From: Cryphonectria parasitica EP155 | Taxonomy: Eukaryota > Ascomycota > Sordariomycetes > Diaporthales > Cryphonectriaceae | Direction of reading: 5' to 3' | Assembly: GCF_011745365.1 (NCBI RefSeq) | Contig: NW_024468915.1 | Coordinates: forward strand, 1,590,653 to 1,654,652 | Length of the DNA stretch: 64,000 nt | Shown here: positions 18,685 through 30,418 of the stretch, piece after piece | How positions within the stretch are numbered: position 1 is the stretch's first letter | Layout: every line of letters starts with the position of its first letter | Translations under genes and position numbers: made by a program | The notes under the pieces: generated by a model | What the model saw: only the letters and a program-made list of their open reading frames with translations | What the model was told of the DNA's origin: nothing | The model's database searches: none

Positions 18685-20628
18685 TTATTTCTTACCCATC
18701 TTCTCCAAATAGGCCTGCACATCAATTTCCTTGAGCAGATTCGCCTTATCATGCACCTGTTTCTCCATGTCGAGCTGGTAATTCCTCATCTTCTCATGCA
18801 GATCAGGAATGAAAGCCCCCAAAAATCGAATGGCCAATAGCGCCGCGTTTGTAGAATTGTTGATAGCCACAGTAGCGGTTGGCACGCCTCTCTGTAATGT
18901 AGTTAGTAGGAGAGAGAAAGGAGGGGGGGGGGGGCGAGAATGGCGACAAATCACATACCGGCATCTGCACTATGCTCAGCAGACTGTCTAAACCATCCAG
19001 ATGTGTCGCCTTGACAGGAACACCTATTACTGGGAGGGGGGTGTACGCAGCGATCATCCCCGGCAGGTGTGCCGCACCGCCTGCAGCGGCGATGATGACC
19101 TTGATGCCCCTGGACGCGGCCTCCGTGGCAACCTCGGCCATCTTGGAAGGAGTTCTGTGTGCGGATGTGATGTCTACCGTCCATGGCACGCCGAACTGGT
19201 TGAGGATGTCAATGCCAGCCTTGAGGACGGGCAGGTCCGAGTCAGAGCCCATGGTCACCAGGACCAGGGCGTCACCCTTTGCAGCGGCATTGGGTGCGGC
19301 TTTGGGGGCTGCTGAGGGGCGCAATGCCTGACTGGCTGCCTTGAGGCGTTCTTGTCGTATCTCATCGGCGATCTGGATGAGCGGCTGCGCGTACTTCTCC
19401 AACTCCTGTATCGACCCAGAACCGGTGAGAGTGATGTGGCCGATTTTCCGGCTGGGCTTAGACTCCTTGCCGTAAAGATGAGGGTACACAGCTGTGCCCT
19501 TCGCATACATCTTTTTGGCCTGCTCGACGAGTCTGTGGTGGGAATCCTGACTGGCACCGCCCAGGATGTTGATCATGATGCTGGATGATACGTGTGCCTC
19601 GAGGACCTCTGGAAGCGGTTCATCGAGGATGGAGTAGAGCTGGGCCTTGTACTGTGACATGTACGGCACGGCCTCGATGGTGTAGTGGCCTGAGTTGTGT
19701 GGTCGTGGTGCAATCTCGTTGACCATCACGTCTCCTGAGATTGCTCAAGTGTTAGCGTCGTCGACTGTAAAGGTCATGCAGCAAGCAAGCAATTATACGC
19801 ACCATACTTGGTCAGGAACATCTCCACGGCGAAGACTCCTCTCCCCCATAGCTTCTCCACCACGCCGCAGGCAACTTTCTGTGCCTTCTCACACACAGCC
19901 GCAGGAACATTGCGCGGAGGCATGAACACTTTGGAGCAGATGTTATCCTCGTGCACGGTCTCGACCACCGGGTACGGTAACAGCCTCTTCGTCTTGCCGC
20001 TGTCGTCCTCGGTCCGGATGACCATGACGGCCAGCTCCAGCTCAAACGGCACCCACTTCTCCGCATAGCACGAGAGCCGCCCAAACTCCTTCACAGCCTG
20101 CTCCAGATCCGCCTTGCCCGAGATCTTCAAGTTTCCCCGCCCATCGTACGAGCCCTTGCGCGCCTTGAGCATCCACGGGAACCCGAACTTCCTCGAAGCC
20201 TCCTCCAGGGACGCGAGCATGCCCTCCCCTTCCTCGAGGGCCATCTGCTCGGCGATCGGCAGCCCCTCCTGACCAAGGTAATCCTTCTGCGCGAACTTGT
20301 CCTGGATCAGCCGCAGGGTCCGCCACGATGGGTGCACGGCGACTTTTTTGCCCTGCACCCCCTTGGTGTCGATCTCCTCGAGCACGTCCGTCTCGATGTG
20401 CTCGATCTCGACGGTGAGCACATCGCAGTGAGCCGCCAGGTCCTGGATCCGGGCGGGATCCTTGAACGAGCCGACCACGTGCTTGGCGCTGCTGTTGATC
20501 TGCTTGGCGGGTGCGTTGGCCTCGTCCAGGATGGCGATGGAGATGTCGAGGGGCGAGGCCGCCTCGCAGAGCATGCGGCCGAGCTGACCACCGCCCAGGA
20601 GGCCGATTGTGGGCGTTTTCGATGGCAT
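18685..20628 (-). CDS. ADE2: Phosphoribosylaminoimidazole carboxylase (PurK-PurE fusion)
   Basis: Three exons (20628-19803, 19734-18959, 18891-18685) give 602 residues. The N-terminal PurK-type ATP-grasp part begins [20 protein letters not shown] and includes [16 protein letters not shown] and [15 protein letters not shown] Pro/Ala/Ser linker ([16 protein letters not shown], about 417-432) leads to the PurE domain, with [24 protein letters not shown] and [12 protein letters not shown]. The enzyme carboxylates aminoimidazole ribonucleotide in purine synthesis; loss in yeasts gives red colonies. The start at 20628 is the first ATG in the frame (the frame runs upstream only from a TTG). Intron 2 contains a 12-base G run (18923-18934 on the plus strand). 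The model length is near that of fungal orthologues. Confidence 0.95.
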
Positions 20629-21262
20629 TGTGAGAGTGTCTGCAGAAATTTCCAAACCTTGATAGGTATTATGAAGACGATTTTTCTTCTTCTGGTTTTC
20701 CTTTCTGTCTTTTAAGTGCTGGATACCAGCTTGTCCTGACTCTTTTGCGAAATGAAGTCGAGTCTCCTACGCGATCGTCGCGAAGAAATTCTAAGGGCCA
20801 AGAGCGATGACTTACATGCTCTTGCAAAGTTATTGTGGGTCTCAGGTGGAATCTGCACCAATCAGAAGGGTCATCCGCCCCCCCCCCCCCCCCTTCATCC
20901 TAACCCTGCACCAAGTAAACGTCTTTCACGAGAGCGTCACTCAGGCAATTACATTGTTAGACCCCTTTCTATGCCACGATTTTGATTTCCACGGATTTTA
21001 AATCTTCTGCAATTTTTTGAGATATTATTCAATTTCGGACTTCAATGAAATGAACGAAAATTCATACTCACGAGTCATTCTGAGATGTAAGGCCTGAGCA
21101 AGTCACGGGTTGAAGCAAGAAATCTCGTCCAAGAGAGAAAGTCGCCGCGCGAATTCTCTTGAAGACCACAACCTAAGCAAAATATTTGTCTGAATCAAGA
21201 AACAAGAGAAGAAGTAGCAGTAACACCATCAATTCTTACCCATTTGGGGAGAGTCTCCCACC
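20629..21262. promoter_or_regulatory. Divergent promoter ADE2 / DUS4
   Basis: A 634-base head-to-head spacer with a 16-base C run (20878-20893) and an AT-rich core (20990-21070). No gene seen. Confidence 0.5.
20878..20893. repeat. Poly(C) run of 16 in the ADE2/DUS4 promoter
   Basis: Uninterrupted C16. Confidence 0.9.
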
Positions 21263-22909
21263 ATGGACGGGCACGAAGACGAGTCTACTCAGGCAGACTC
21301 CAGTCCTTCACAGCAGTGAGTTGGGGGTCCTCTGTCTGATAACCTGGCTCTTGTCTCATGGCATAAATTCATACTGAAAAAAAAACAACACATTTCGCAA
21401 AAGTCCTCTCAAATTATTTGATCTGGCCAAAAGCGAGGGAAGATTTCTCTGTGCATGCGCTCCGATGGTGAGGTACAGCAAAGTGAGCGACTCCTTCCCC
21501 TTCTTCACATGTACACAAGCTGAGGAACCCGTCCTGACAATACCGATTTAGCTAGCATTCAGACAAACAGTACATGCGTACGGGACAGACCTATGCTGGA
21601 CGCCCATGATCCTAGCAAAGGAGTTCAATCGTAGCTCCATAGCCCGTGACAGCGGTGCGTCCTCTCCTCCTTCTCCTCCTCCTTCATGATGAACACACAC
21701 ACACACACACACACGCACACAAACACAGCGTAGGTTCTGCACAGATCTTCTAACCAACACGACTTGAAAACAGACTTCACATATTCCACTACAAAACCCC
21801 GCCCCCCGACAATCGTCCAGTTCGGCGCCAACGTACCCCTCGAGCTAGCCCGGGCGTCTTCCCTCGTTGTCCCCTACGCAGACGGCGTCGACATCAACTG
21901 CGGGTGCCCGCAGTCCTGGGCCTGCGCCGAGACTCTCGGCGCCGCACTGATGGAGAAGCGCGAGCTCGTCAGGGACATGGTCCTCGAGACCCGGCAGAGG
22001 CTGCGGGATGAAGGGTGGGCTGTGGGCAAGGAGAGGGACATGGACAATGCCAAGGGCAGGACCGTGAGCGTCAAAATCCGGGTGCATAAGGATCTCCGGT
22101 GAGTACATTTTCTGGTCTACCTAGTGTTTGTGCGCACTCATGCTGAAAAAGAAGGGAATTAGAAAAACCATCGACTTCATAGACACCGTCCTAGGCCACG
22201 ACAAGGACCGCAACATCGACTTTCTCACCATCCACCCGCGCACAAGGAATACTCCCTCGACCACGCCCATCAACCTCGAGGCCCTTGAGTTGCTAACAGA
22301 GAAATACGGCGACAGCGTCCCTATCCTCGTATCCGGTGACGTCTTCTCCATGGCCTCGCTGCCGTACAGGTCCCCTTACCTGGCGCCCAGGGATGACGAC
22401 GACGACAATGAGCGTAGGAGGCCTTATCTGTCTAAGCTCAGGGGCCTCATGTCGGCACGGGCCCTTCTCGCCAACCCAGCGCTCTTTGCGGGCTACGAGG
22501 CATGTCCGTGGGAAGCGGTCGAGCTATTCATGAACAATGTCGTGAGGGCGCCTCTTCCGCTGAAGCTCGTGCAGCACCACCGTACGTGTTCTAATCTTTT
22601 CTTCTGTCCTTCTCAAAAGACAGAAAGTTGCCTCCTTCTGTTTTCGCACGGGATCATGGCGTTTGTTTTCTCTCCCATTGCACGTTGCTGACCACATTTG
22701 TCGTCCAAATCTCTCCAGTAGGTGAGATGTGCGCGCCCGGCTACGGCCCAGACAAGCACGCCCTGCTCAGCAAGAAGGAGCGCGCGGAGATGTACAACTG
22801 CACTGACATGTGCGCCCTGGTCGACTTTATGGATGAGAAGATGAGAGCCCTCGACAGGCGAGATGGGATTCGGAGGGACCTGGTGCCATCGGTTGTACAG
22901 ACGATATGA
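21263..22909 (+). CDS. DUS4: tRNA-dihydrouridine(20a/20b) synthase DUS4
   Basis: Six exons (21263-21315, 21404-21482, 21552-21654, 21774-22098, 22163-22581, 22719-22909) give 389 residues. Read through, the spliced protein shows CAPMVRYSKLAFRQTVHAYG, DLCWTPMILAKEFNRS, IVQFGANVP, the catalytic-cysteine box DINCGCPQSWA, VKIRVHKDLRKTIDF and LTIHPRTRNTPS, all hallmarks of the FMN-dependent Dus family. TPMILAKEF with DINCGCPQSW points to Dus4, which reduces U20a/U20b in the tRNA D-loop. An acidic insert (PRDDDDDNERRR) follows the VSGDVFS segment. The last acceptor is slightly ambiguous (TAG three bases further would change one residue). Intron 3 carries a CA microsatellite. Confidence 0.92.
21690..21713. 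repeat. CA microsatellite in DUS4 intron 3
   Basis: About 12 CA units within intron 3 of DUS4, following a CT-rich stretch and ending before the acceptor. Confidence 0.9.
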
Positions 22910-23602
22910 GGAGGTGGTTCTTTTAGCTTCGAAACTTCGTAAGCAGCGAGATCAACACGAGAGGTCGATCGGAAACGGCTTGAGAGAAAGACAAGGCCAT
23001 AGCATCGGATAGTGATCCTTTGTCTTCCTGTGATAGATGGACTAAGTTGGCTAGGACTCAAGAGTTCATCTGATCAATTCAAGTCTAATCATGCGAGTCA
23101 TCAACCATACTATACTGTACTTGCACCTGGCAACTTCCAAGTCTCCTGGCAGGGAACCTGCGGATCAGAGACAACATCCAAATTATTTGCATATGAAACC
23201 TGGATGTGATGAAGTCGAGATAGCTCAGGTTGAATTCCATCCCCCCGTCGACAAGTTACGCACGCAATGACATGCATCATGCAATGGCTCAAATGAGTGG
23301 GTGCCACACTTGGCGAGGTACGATTGCCATCTTTCGCTGCATAAAAGAGAGCATGATATGAAAATATACACGGTTCACTCCTCCGGAGTCTCCCCTTTTG
23401 TGTGATCAGTCTCTCTCCTTTCCTCCACCTCCACTAGAGACATCACCCTCTTCCGCCCTCTTCTCTTGTCGATAACGAGTCTGCGGCTACTGCGTCCCCT
23501 CGTAGCTATGTGAGACCTCGTTGATCTCGTCACTCTCATCTCCCTCCGGCGCTTGCAATAAAGTTGCATCTCTTTGTTCCTCTACAATCCCATTATATCG
23601 GC
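22910..23602. other. Convergent intergenic region DUS4 / ATP14
   Basis: Tail-to-tail spacer of about 690 bases. CT-rich near 23400-23470. No gene or RNA signature seen. Confidence 0.55.
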
Positions 23603-24509
23603 TTAGTGGCCGTGGGCGTGCTCCTCGTCCTCGTCCTCCTCGACAAGCCAGTCCTCCACGGCGGCGACGGGCTTGCCGGTGGCGGTCTCCTGACCCTCGA
23701 CCTCGACGGCCATGCTCTCGTACTCCTTGAGGGAGGAGGCGAGGTCGGTCTCCTCGGGAGACTTGGGGGCTTTGGGCTGGGAGAAGTCGAGCACCTGGCC
23801 CTTGGCATCCGAGTCCTTGACGGGTGTTGGCTTGTAGGCCTTGAGTTCCTTCAGGTAGAGTTCTTGAACAAAGTCGGCTTTTTGGACGAGAATGAGGTTA
23901 GTCATAGGTGCCTTGAGATTGGACAGTGCGATGATGGACATATTCCTTGGGGAAGAGGGCGTGCATGGGAGATATGGGGTGTGATAAATGGAGGAGGATG
24001 GGTATGATGTCGATGTGGTGTAGACGAGAGATCTGAATCACTCTGGTGAGGCCAGACAGATCGGCGCGGCTTATTGGAAGGCTTGAGGGCAGTCAGGTAG
24101 ATCGAGTCTGTGACGTGACGCGATGCCATCTCTCTAAATGAATAGATAGATAGACACCCGGCCCAGCCCGCGGCAACACAATATTCTTCCAACCCTTGAG
24201 GTCTGTTTCCCTCGAATCGCCACCACCACCGCCCGTACAAAAACAAGTCTCGTGCATCGGGAGAATATAAATCGAATTGACATACCTCTTCGCGAGACGG
24301 TAGGGTTGAGGAAGGTCCTCATCTGAACGGCATTGCGGCCAGCAAGTCGGGAGACTGCGGCGACAGCCTGGCGGCTCTGCAAATCAGGTGGGTCATTCGG
24401 TCAGTCCATCATCAATTCCATTCAATCCATCCGCGCTCGTGTCGCGCAGACTCAATGGCAATGGAGGAGGTAAATAACGTACAGAAGCTCGGGACACGGA
24501 GGAGAGCAT
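23603..24509 (-). CDS. ATP14: Mitochondrial ATP synthase subunit h
   Basis: Three exons (24509-24483, 24376-24286, 23877-23603) give 130 residues. A mitochondrial targeting sequence (MLSSVSRASSRQAVAAVSRL, then AGRNAVQMRTF) is followed by the conserved ADFVQELYLKELKAYKPTP, with DFSQPKAPKSPEE and the acidic end VEDWLVEEDEDEE. This matches subunit h of the F1Fo peripheral stalk. The second intron is 408 bases, far longer than any other in the window. Its end contains an open frame running into exon 3, which would lack the presequence if used alone. Donor GTATGT and the acceptor after a CTAAC branch are good. The family assignment rests on the length, presequence, ELYLKELK motif and acidic tail. 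Confidence 0.85.
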
Positions 24510-25346
24510 CGTGGCTGATGTGCGGTGCTCAATTGACGCGGCGCGGGGGGGAGAGGAGCAGGGCGTTGGGGTGTGGATGGGTGAGGTCTTTTGAGAGTAA
24601 AAAAGCTAAAACGGACCAAGCGGGTGAGGTCGGCGCATCATGACCCAGGACTTGGTCCGAGCTTCTTACCAACCTTTGCATGGGGACAGTCTCGCCTTTT
24701 CTCGCCCCCTACCCCTGCCAGTCACGTGGTTCCCCTTCTCCAGACCAGCCTCCCAACTGAGTACCCACTCCTCCCCCGCATTGATCTCTTGCTCAAGTAT
24801 ATCTGATGGTCTGATCATAGTCTCATTGCTACCATCATCGATCACTCCAGATCTATAGCCATAGTACAAGATGCCATGGCCGTGCTAGGGAGTTGGAGGA
24901 TCATACGCTAGACAGCACTTGGGGTCTGTTTGAAGCTCATTTTGAAGCTCAGCCCGGCGATGATGTCACTTCACGAAAGACACTTTGTCAAATGATCAAA
25001 TGTCGACAACGCCAAAACGATCGGGACTAGCTCTTGTTGCAAGGTTTGAGTGCTTTTTTTTTTTTTTATGTCTCTTAGGGGATATGCAAAACCACATTCC
25101 CCTGGTGGCTGTGATCCTGTTGTTGCTGGATCGGCCCTGTGCAGTTCTAGACTGAATACAAAACACGCACACGTGCGCGCACACACACACTAACAATCTG
25201 TATGTCTGTCTCTGTCTCTTGTCTCTCCCCCCTTCTCTTACTCAATCTCCCTCTGTCGTCATACCATAGCAGCCATCACTCATGAAAAAGAATACAAGAA
25301 AAGAAGAAAAAATTGCCAGTGATTCTCTTTGGTCTGAGTGGGCTTC
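24510..25346. other. Intergenic: ATP14 promoter and DOMON-b561 3' end
   Basis: About 840 bases without a gene. Contains a T run (25054-25067), a short CA repeat (25177-25190) and a CT-rich stretch (25200-25255). Confidence 0.5.
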
Positions 25347-26742
25347 CTACTTCTCAGAACGGGGCGCATACCAGTTGTTCATGGGCACCTCATCTCCAAG
25401 ATCAACATATCCCGAACTTGGCCACATCTTGGCGCTGGTCTTTGGAGGAGCAGCCTCTCTGTTCCTTCGTCGAACGACAGCAAAGACCTTGATACCGGCA
25501 TACAGCAGGTACACGACGATGGCAATCACCATGTAGGCGGTGATCCAGCTGCTGGGCGCGTGCGTGAGCTGCAGACCCAGACCTCCGTTGATGGCGCCGA
25601 GGATGATCAAGATGCGTCCCCAGTAGAGGTGAATATAGCTAATGACGCCCCTCTGGCGGTACTTGAGGTAGTGCCGGTGATGCAGATGGCCCAGGGCAGG
25701 CTGGATGCCGAGGAGGGAGACGACAAAAACACCAAGCACGGTGTGGCTGTTGTTGAAGAGCTGCGGCAGCTGAAGTTAGCAACGTTTGTTTGTTCTTTCT
25801 CTCCCGTCTGGCCAGGACATGGACTTACCAGGTCGCGCTGCTGCGCACCGAACACGCCGAGGCCGAAGAATGCCCACATAGACAGCCAGGTGATGACCTG
25901 CCAGCCAGCGTGGATCTGCCATTTGCCAATCATTGGCATAATAGCCGACCCCAGTGGGTAGAAAATGGCAAATGCAAGCGCCATGCCGAGGCCATGCGCC
26001 CAGATGACTTGCTGGTTTGGCTTTGCGGCCTGCGTGACGGCACCCGTAGTCGACGCTGAGCTTGTGGCCTCTACCGCGGAGGTGAACGGGTTGCTGTCTG
26101 TTGCGATGGTGGCCTTTGAGAGGTCCAGGGCGAACGACGTGTGCGAGTCGTGGTAGGTGATGGTCTCGGAGAGATCCGTGCTGTCCAGAGCAGACCCGGC
26201 CTTCCACGCGCCGATCCAGTTGGAGCTGGTGCTTGTCGTGCTCAGTGTCCCACTGGACCAGGACTTGCAGTCGGTGCACAGAATATTGGCGAGCATTATA
26301 CCGTTAGACACACCGCTGCCCGCCATGAGCTGGAGGGTCGATGCCGTCGAGGCGCTGTACAGGGGCTGGGTTTCTCCTTTGCCCAGACGCGACGAGACTG
26401 TCACATTGCCGGTGCCGTCGGCGTACATGATGAACATGTTGGCACCAGCCATCTCCTGCGAGCCTGCGCCCAGCCCGACCCAGGAATAGGACGTCGGCGC
26501 GGACATCTGGATATAGATATTGCCGGTGGTCGAGTCGGCTGTTGTCTCTGGAACGCCAACGGCATAGCAGACATTATCGGCGCCAGACGCGCAGGTGCTG
26601 ATGGGCTCTGCGCTGATATGTGTTGCAGCTGTTTTTGTGTAAGCTGGGTTGCACATCTGTTGAAGGGGGCGCCGCCTTGGTTCTCTATTGACTTACTAAG
26701 CACCGCTGCCACTGCGGCCGTGAGGCTGAGAGGTGTATGCAT
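25347..26742 (-). CDS. DOMON (CDH-type cytochrome) - cytochrome b561 membrane protein
   Basis: Three exons (26742-26697, 26628-25829, 25769-25347) give 422 residues. A signal peptide (MHTPLSLTAAVAAVL) precedes an extracellular DOMON domain resembling the haem domain of cellobiose dehydrogenase. It includes SWVGLGAGSQEMAGANMFIM, where Met residues could ligate haem, and TYHDSHTSFALDL. After a Ser/Thr/Ala linker the b561 part has about five membrane helices with paired histidines (IWAHGLGMALAFAIFYPLGS, IHAGWQVITW, NNSHTVLGV, GHLHHRHYLKY, SYIHLYWGR). Such proteins are thought to pass electrons across the plasma membrane to extracellular acceptors or metal ions. The C-terminus is basic and cytosolic. 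An ATG at 26656 would make a shorter form without a signal peptide; the spliced start is preferred. Confidence 0.88.
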
Positions 26743-29700
26743 CGTAGTGGTGAAATATGCCTCCAGCACAGCTGGCTGCAACTTCTCTCGTCTTTCTTTC
26801 TTTGAGTGGGAGAGACTATCGCACAGGGGAGGAGGGGGAATTAACAGCCTTGTAACGGATGGATTACTTGCGAGGCACAGCCTATTTGTTTTTATTAAGA
26901 GGGTGAAGGGTTTAGTGAGTCGGCATATGACCAAAAGGAAACAAGTCGTCCTGGGAAGGAGCGAGGGATGTGTGTCTGATATATAAGACCGCACTGCGGC
27001 AATAAACATAGGTGTATCCCTCTCAAGGGACAAGGAAGGAGGGAGGGGAATCGAGCATCTCGACTGCTCTTGTACAATTAAGTTATGCGAAGGCAAGCAC
27101 AAAGCTGGGCTGAGCCTCTAAGAAACCTTGAGCGCGTTGATCTGAAGGTGCTGCCAGGGTGGTCCCTCGTGCCAGAGTGTGACTGATGTGTTTCGTGATC
27201 CAAAACCCCCTGTAGGCTAAAACCATAGTATGCCAACCACCACGACCCTTGCGCTTCTTGGTACGGCGTAAAACATGTGAAGGGAGAATAAGCCGCACAT
27301 CATCGTAGTACCAAGAAACAGAGTGACGCGGCCAGCCAAGTGCCTAAGCCATGCGTTAGATGGGCTGCTATCTTAAACATGGGACGGCTGAGCCTTGCCA
27401 AAAGGTGCAGCGCTTAAATGGGTGACAGGAAGAGCAGAAAAGACAAAGGAAAGAAAAACGTGAGACACTGATCACCAGAGACATTACCATAACTTACAAT
27501 TTACCTCAGAAACCCGAGGTCGATCATCACAGCGAAGACAGTGCAAACCCACATCTTCCTTCTACTATAACTTCTTACAGATCTGCTCAAGTCTCTCGCT
27601 TGCTATCGTCCTACGCCATCCCCCACTGCCGTGCCTCCAAACTTGTGTCATGGATCTCGATTCCCTCCTCTCAAGACGCGGCTGGCATGGCTGAAGGTTT
27701 TGTCCTTTAACATTTAGCTCTGGACTGTTTGTGCTGGGCGTCGACATCATCAACCTGACAAGGCGCTAAACGTTTTTGACTCTGGCTGATCAGCTCTCGG
27801 CGGGAGGCGCAGCGTAACCAGCTTCGCCAGAACGAGCCGTCTCAGAAAATGCCCAAGCGCAATAGAGTCATGAGCCCGTCTGTCAAGTCTGTTCATCTGG
27901 AAACACGGCCCAAGGCCAAGGTGGGGGGAGTCCATGCAGCCCAGCCCTGAGCCACAGAAGAATGCTTGCGTGTACGTATGAACCAATGGGGCATTGGATA
28001 TTATCCATCGTATCTTGTCTGTCTGTCTGTCTGTCTATTTGTCTGTCATCTGCGGCTGCTGCTGCTGCTGTTGTGTGTCAAGGTGATGTCAGTCTCCTCT
28101 ATCCTGATGCTGGCCGGTTTCAGGAGTCGTGTGGGAGGCGTGGAGCGCTCTAGATGGAAAGACAACAAAGAACGGCCCTGGACCAGCCAGTAGTGGTGTG
28201 CTCAGAAATCTGCCCGGAAAGTGGGAGGAAAACTGTTACCAAAATGCAACATGAGGACTGATGTCCCATCCACGACATCCCAAAGAACCATTTGACAGGT
28301 GAAAGATGTCCCCTTACTGCTTCTCAAACCCTGATGCAAGGCTTAGCCACTTTCTTGCATCATCAACATCCACTGTGCGATTCGCCTGATCTGATTTAGC
28401 AGGCATTCGTGCTCCCGATCGGCTGGAACAATTGAATAATCAGTCGGGTTCAGAGAGAAAAAGAAAGAAAGAAAACACATCGGCCAGGCGCCTGCTGGGA
28501 CACGGCGAGCCATGGGGCCAAACCTGTAACAGAGACTGTAGAGGGCGCTGTTGGAAGGAGAGGAGGCTAAGCCCATCTCTTACTTGTACAGTACTCTATT
28601 TCTTCCCCTTCCTCTTCCCCTCTTGGTTATCGAGCACACCTGACTGGCTACAGACCTGGAACTGTTTTATGCAATGCAAGGGAATGCTGCGGCACACTAG
28701 CCTCAGAGCGCAAGCGAGGGCGGGAAGACCCACTATGCAAGGGGGCTTTCACCTTTAGACGTTTGATCATAGTATGCACCGCATTGAAACCACCTCCCAG
28801 TAACAAACGCTCTTCTCAATATCATGAAACTGTGAAAATTCTATTATGAGACGGTGCTTGATTTGTTACTCTTGAGCGATCCTGCATCAGTTACGTCAAT
28901 ATTTACAATAGAAACAACAGAGAAGGCTCAAGAGAGGGACATTTGAACGGCCTACACTGATGAGATGCCTCAACCCAGTGGAGAAAGTATTCAAGCCATC
29001 TCTATACTGTGAGCTCTCACTTACATGAACATCCCCAGATGCCACACCGTTTCAGACGCTCATATTCTGTAGGCACTACCCCAGCGCTCTAGAACAAACC
29101 TCCCATGTATTCATGCATGCCCTCACCAGTGTTCGATGTGGGACAAGGTCGTGGCCTGGTTGCACACCCATCCTCTTTTCTCGCGGCTCTCGCCAATCAC
29201 TCTGACCGAGAACCCTGAAAGACGACCTGTCCCTACCAAAAATAGTAGACACACAAAAAAAAAAAAAAGAAGAAAGAAAAAAACCCACCAAAGATCATGC
29301 GCAGACCTTTGATCAGACAGGGTAAGCAGAAAAGAGAGAAAAAGAAAAGAAAAAAACATCAGATCACCATCCTCCAAACAAGACTCGTCCGTAACTGTCT
29401 CTGCTGTTGGGTCATTGAAACACCCGCCGCTCTTGGCACGAGAATTCCGCCCCCGTGGGATAAAGGTGAGCAGCAAAAAGCCCCAAAATCCATTGATTGC
29501 GTGGCAGTCTTTCACTGACCTTGTCTCAACAGCCCTTACCGGAGTTAAAGGCGTCGTATGTACGACGACGGGACATTGCCAGTCAGAGTCCATGCAGGTC
29601 CAGAAATTTGATGATGCGGATGTGTGTGGAAGAATCTACGCTGGTAAAGGGGAGGGAATAAGGGCAGGCGTTGAGCCCAATGAAAAATGAGCATAATCCT

Positions 29701-30418
29701 GGGGAAGGCAAAGAAAAACTGAGGTTGCAGGGTCGCCGTACCTGGCGATATTTCCATGGTAATTCGCGTAAAGATTTCTGTCTAGACCGTCTCCACCTCG
29801 CTAGACATCGTGAGGCTGGATTTTTCTCCAGGCTTAGCTGTCGATCAGGCCCCAGGCAGAGAGAGCCGTCGATGTTATAGGGCTGAAGACATCCACAGCA
29901 GGGAGATCAGTAACGGCGTGGCAGCCCTTGACCTGGCAAGTAAGTATGTAGATTAATGCCCCCATCGTCACCAACACAGTAGGAAGCGAAGCTTGCAATT
30001 GAAAAACCCCCGAGAAAATGCTTTCATTATGAAATCACACCCCTTACTCGCTGCCCGCGCTTCGATACAATGCCGTCAAACTATTTATTCATCCCTCATT
30101 ACTGTCCAACGAAACTGTTACTTGGGACCGAAAGTAAAAAAAAAAAAGTAAAAGGCAAAACCTCGCTTGCCCCTGAGACCCTTCCCTCCTTCTCAGCCAG
30201 CCGTCTGCTGCTGCTGAGACCTGAATCACATCCAACCCAAGAGAGACAAGTCTATCTTCTTCTTCTTTTGTAACCATGCAATGACCATGCCATCTGTCTT
30301 GTTTGTGTAACCTGTATCATCTATTGTGTATGATGCTCCTGCTGCGTTACATCCACCTTTTTAAGACTTCCTGCCTTGGTGTGACAGAAATACACCGCGA
30401 CGATTCGGAGTCCTGCCG
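26743..30418. other. 3.7 kb gene-poor region
   Basis: Lies between the DOMON-b561 start and the Psk1-like kinase end, both on the minus strand. No frame here shows conserved motifs. Visible: a GTCT tandem repeat (28017-28043), GCT triplets (28056-28070), an A-rich block (29258-29282) and scattered low-complexity tracts. It could hold long untranslated regions or non-coding transcripts; nothing specific supports either. Confidence 0.45.

Noticed and set aside
26743..30418. Secondary-metabolite or defence cluster around the membrane and oxidase genes
   Set aside because: No synthase, transporter, NLR or regulator neighbours; the intervals are gene-poor and the genes are housekeeping.
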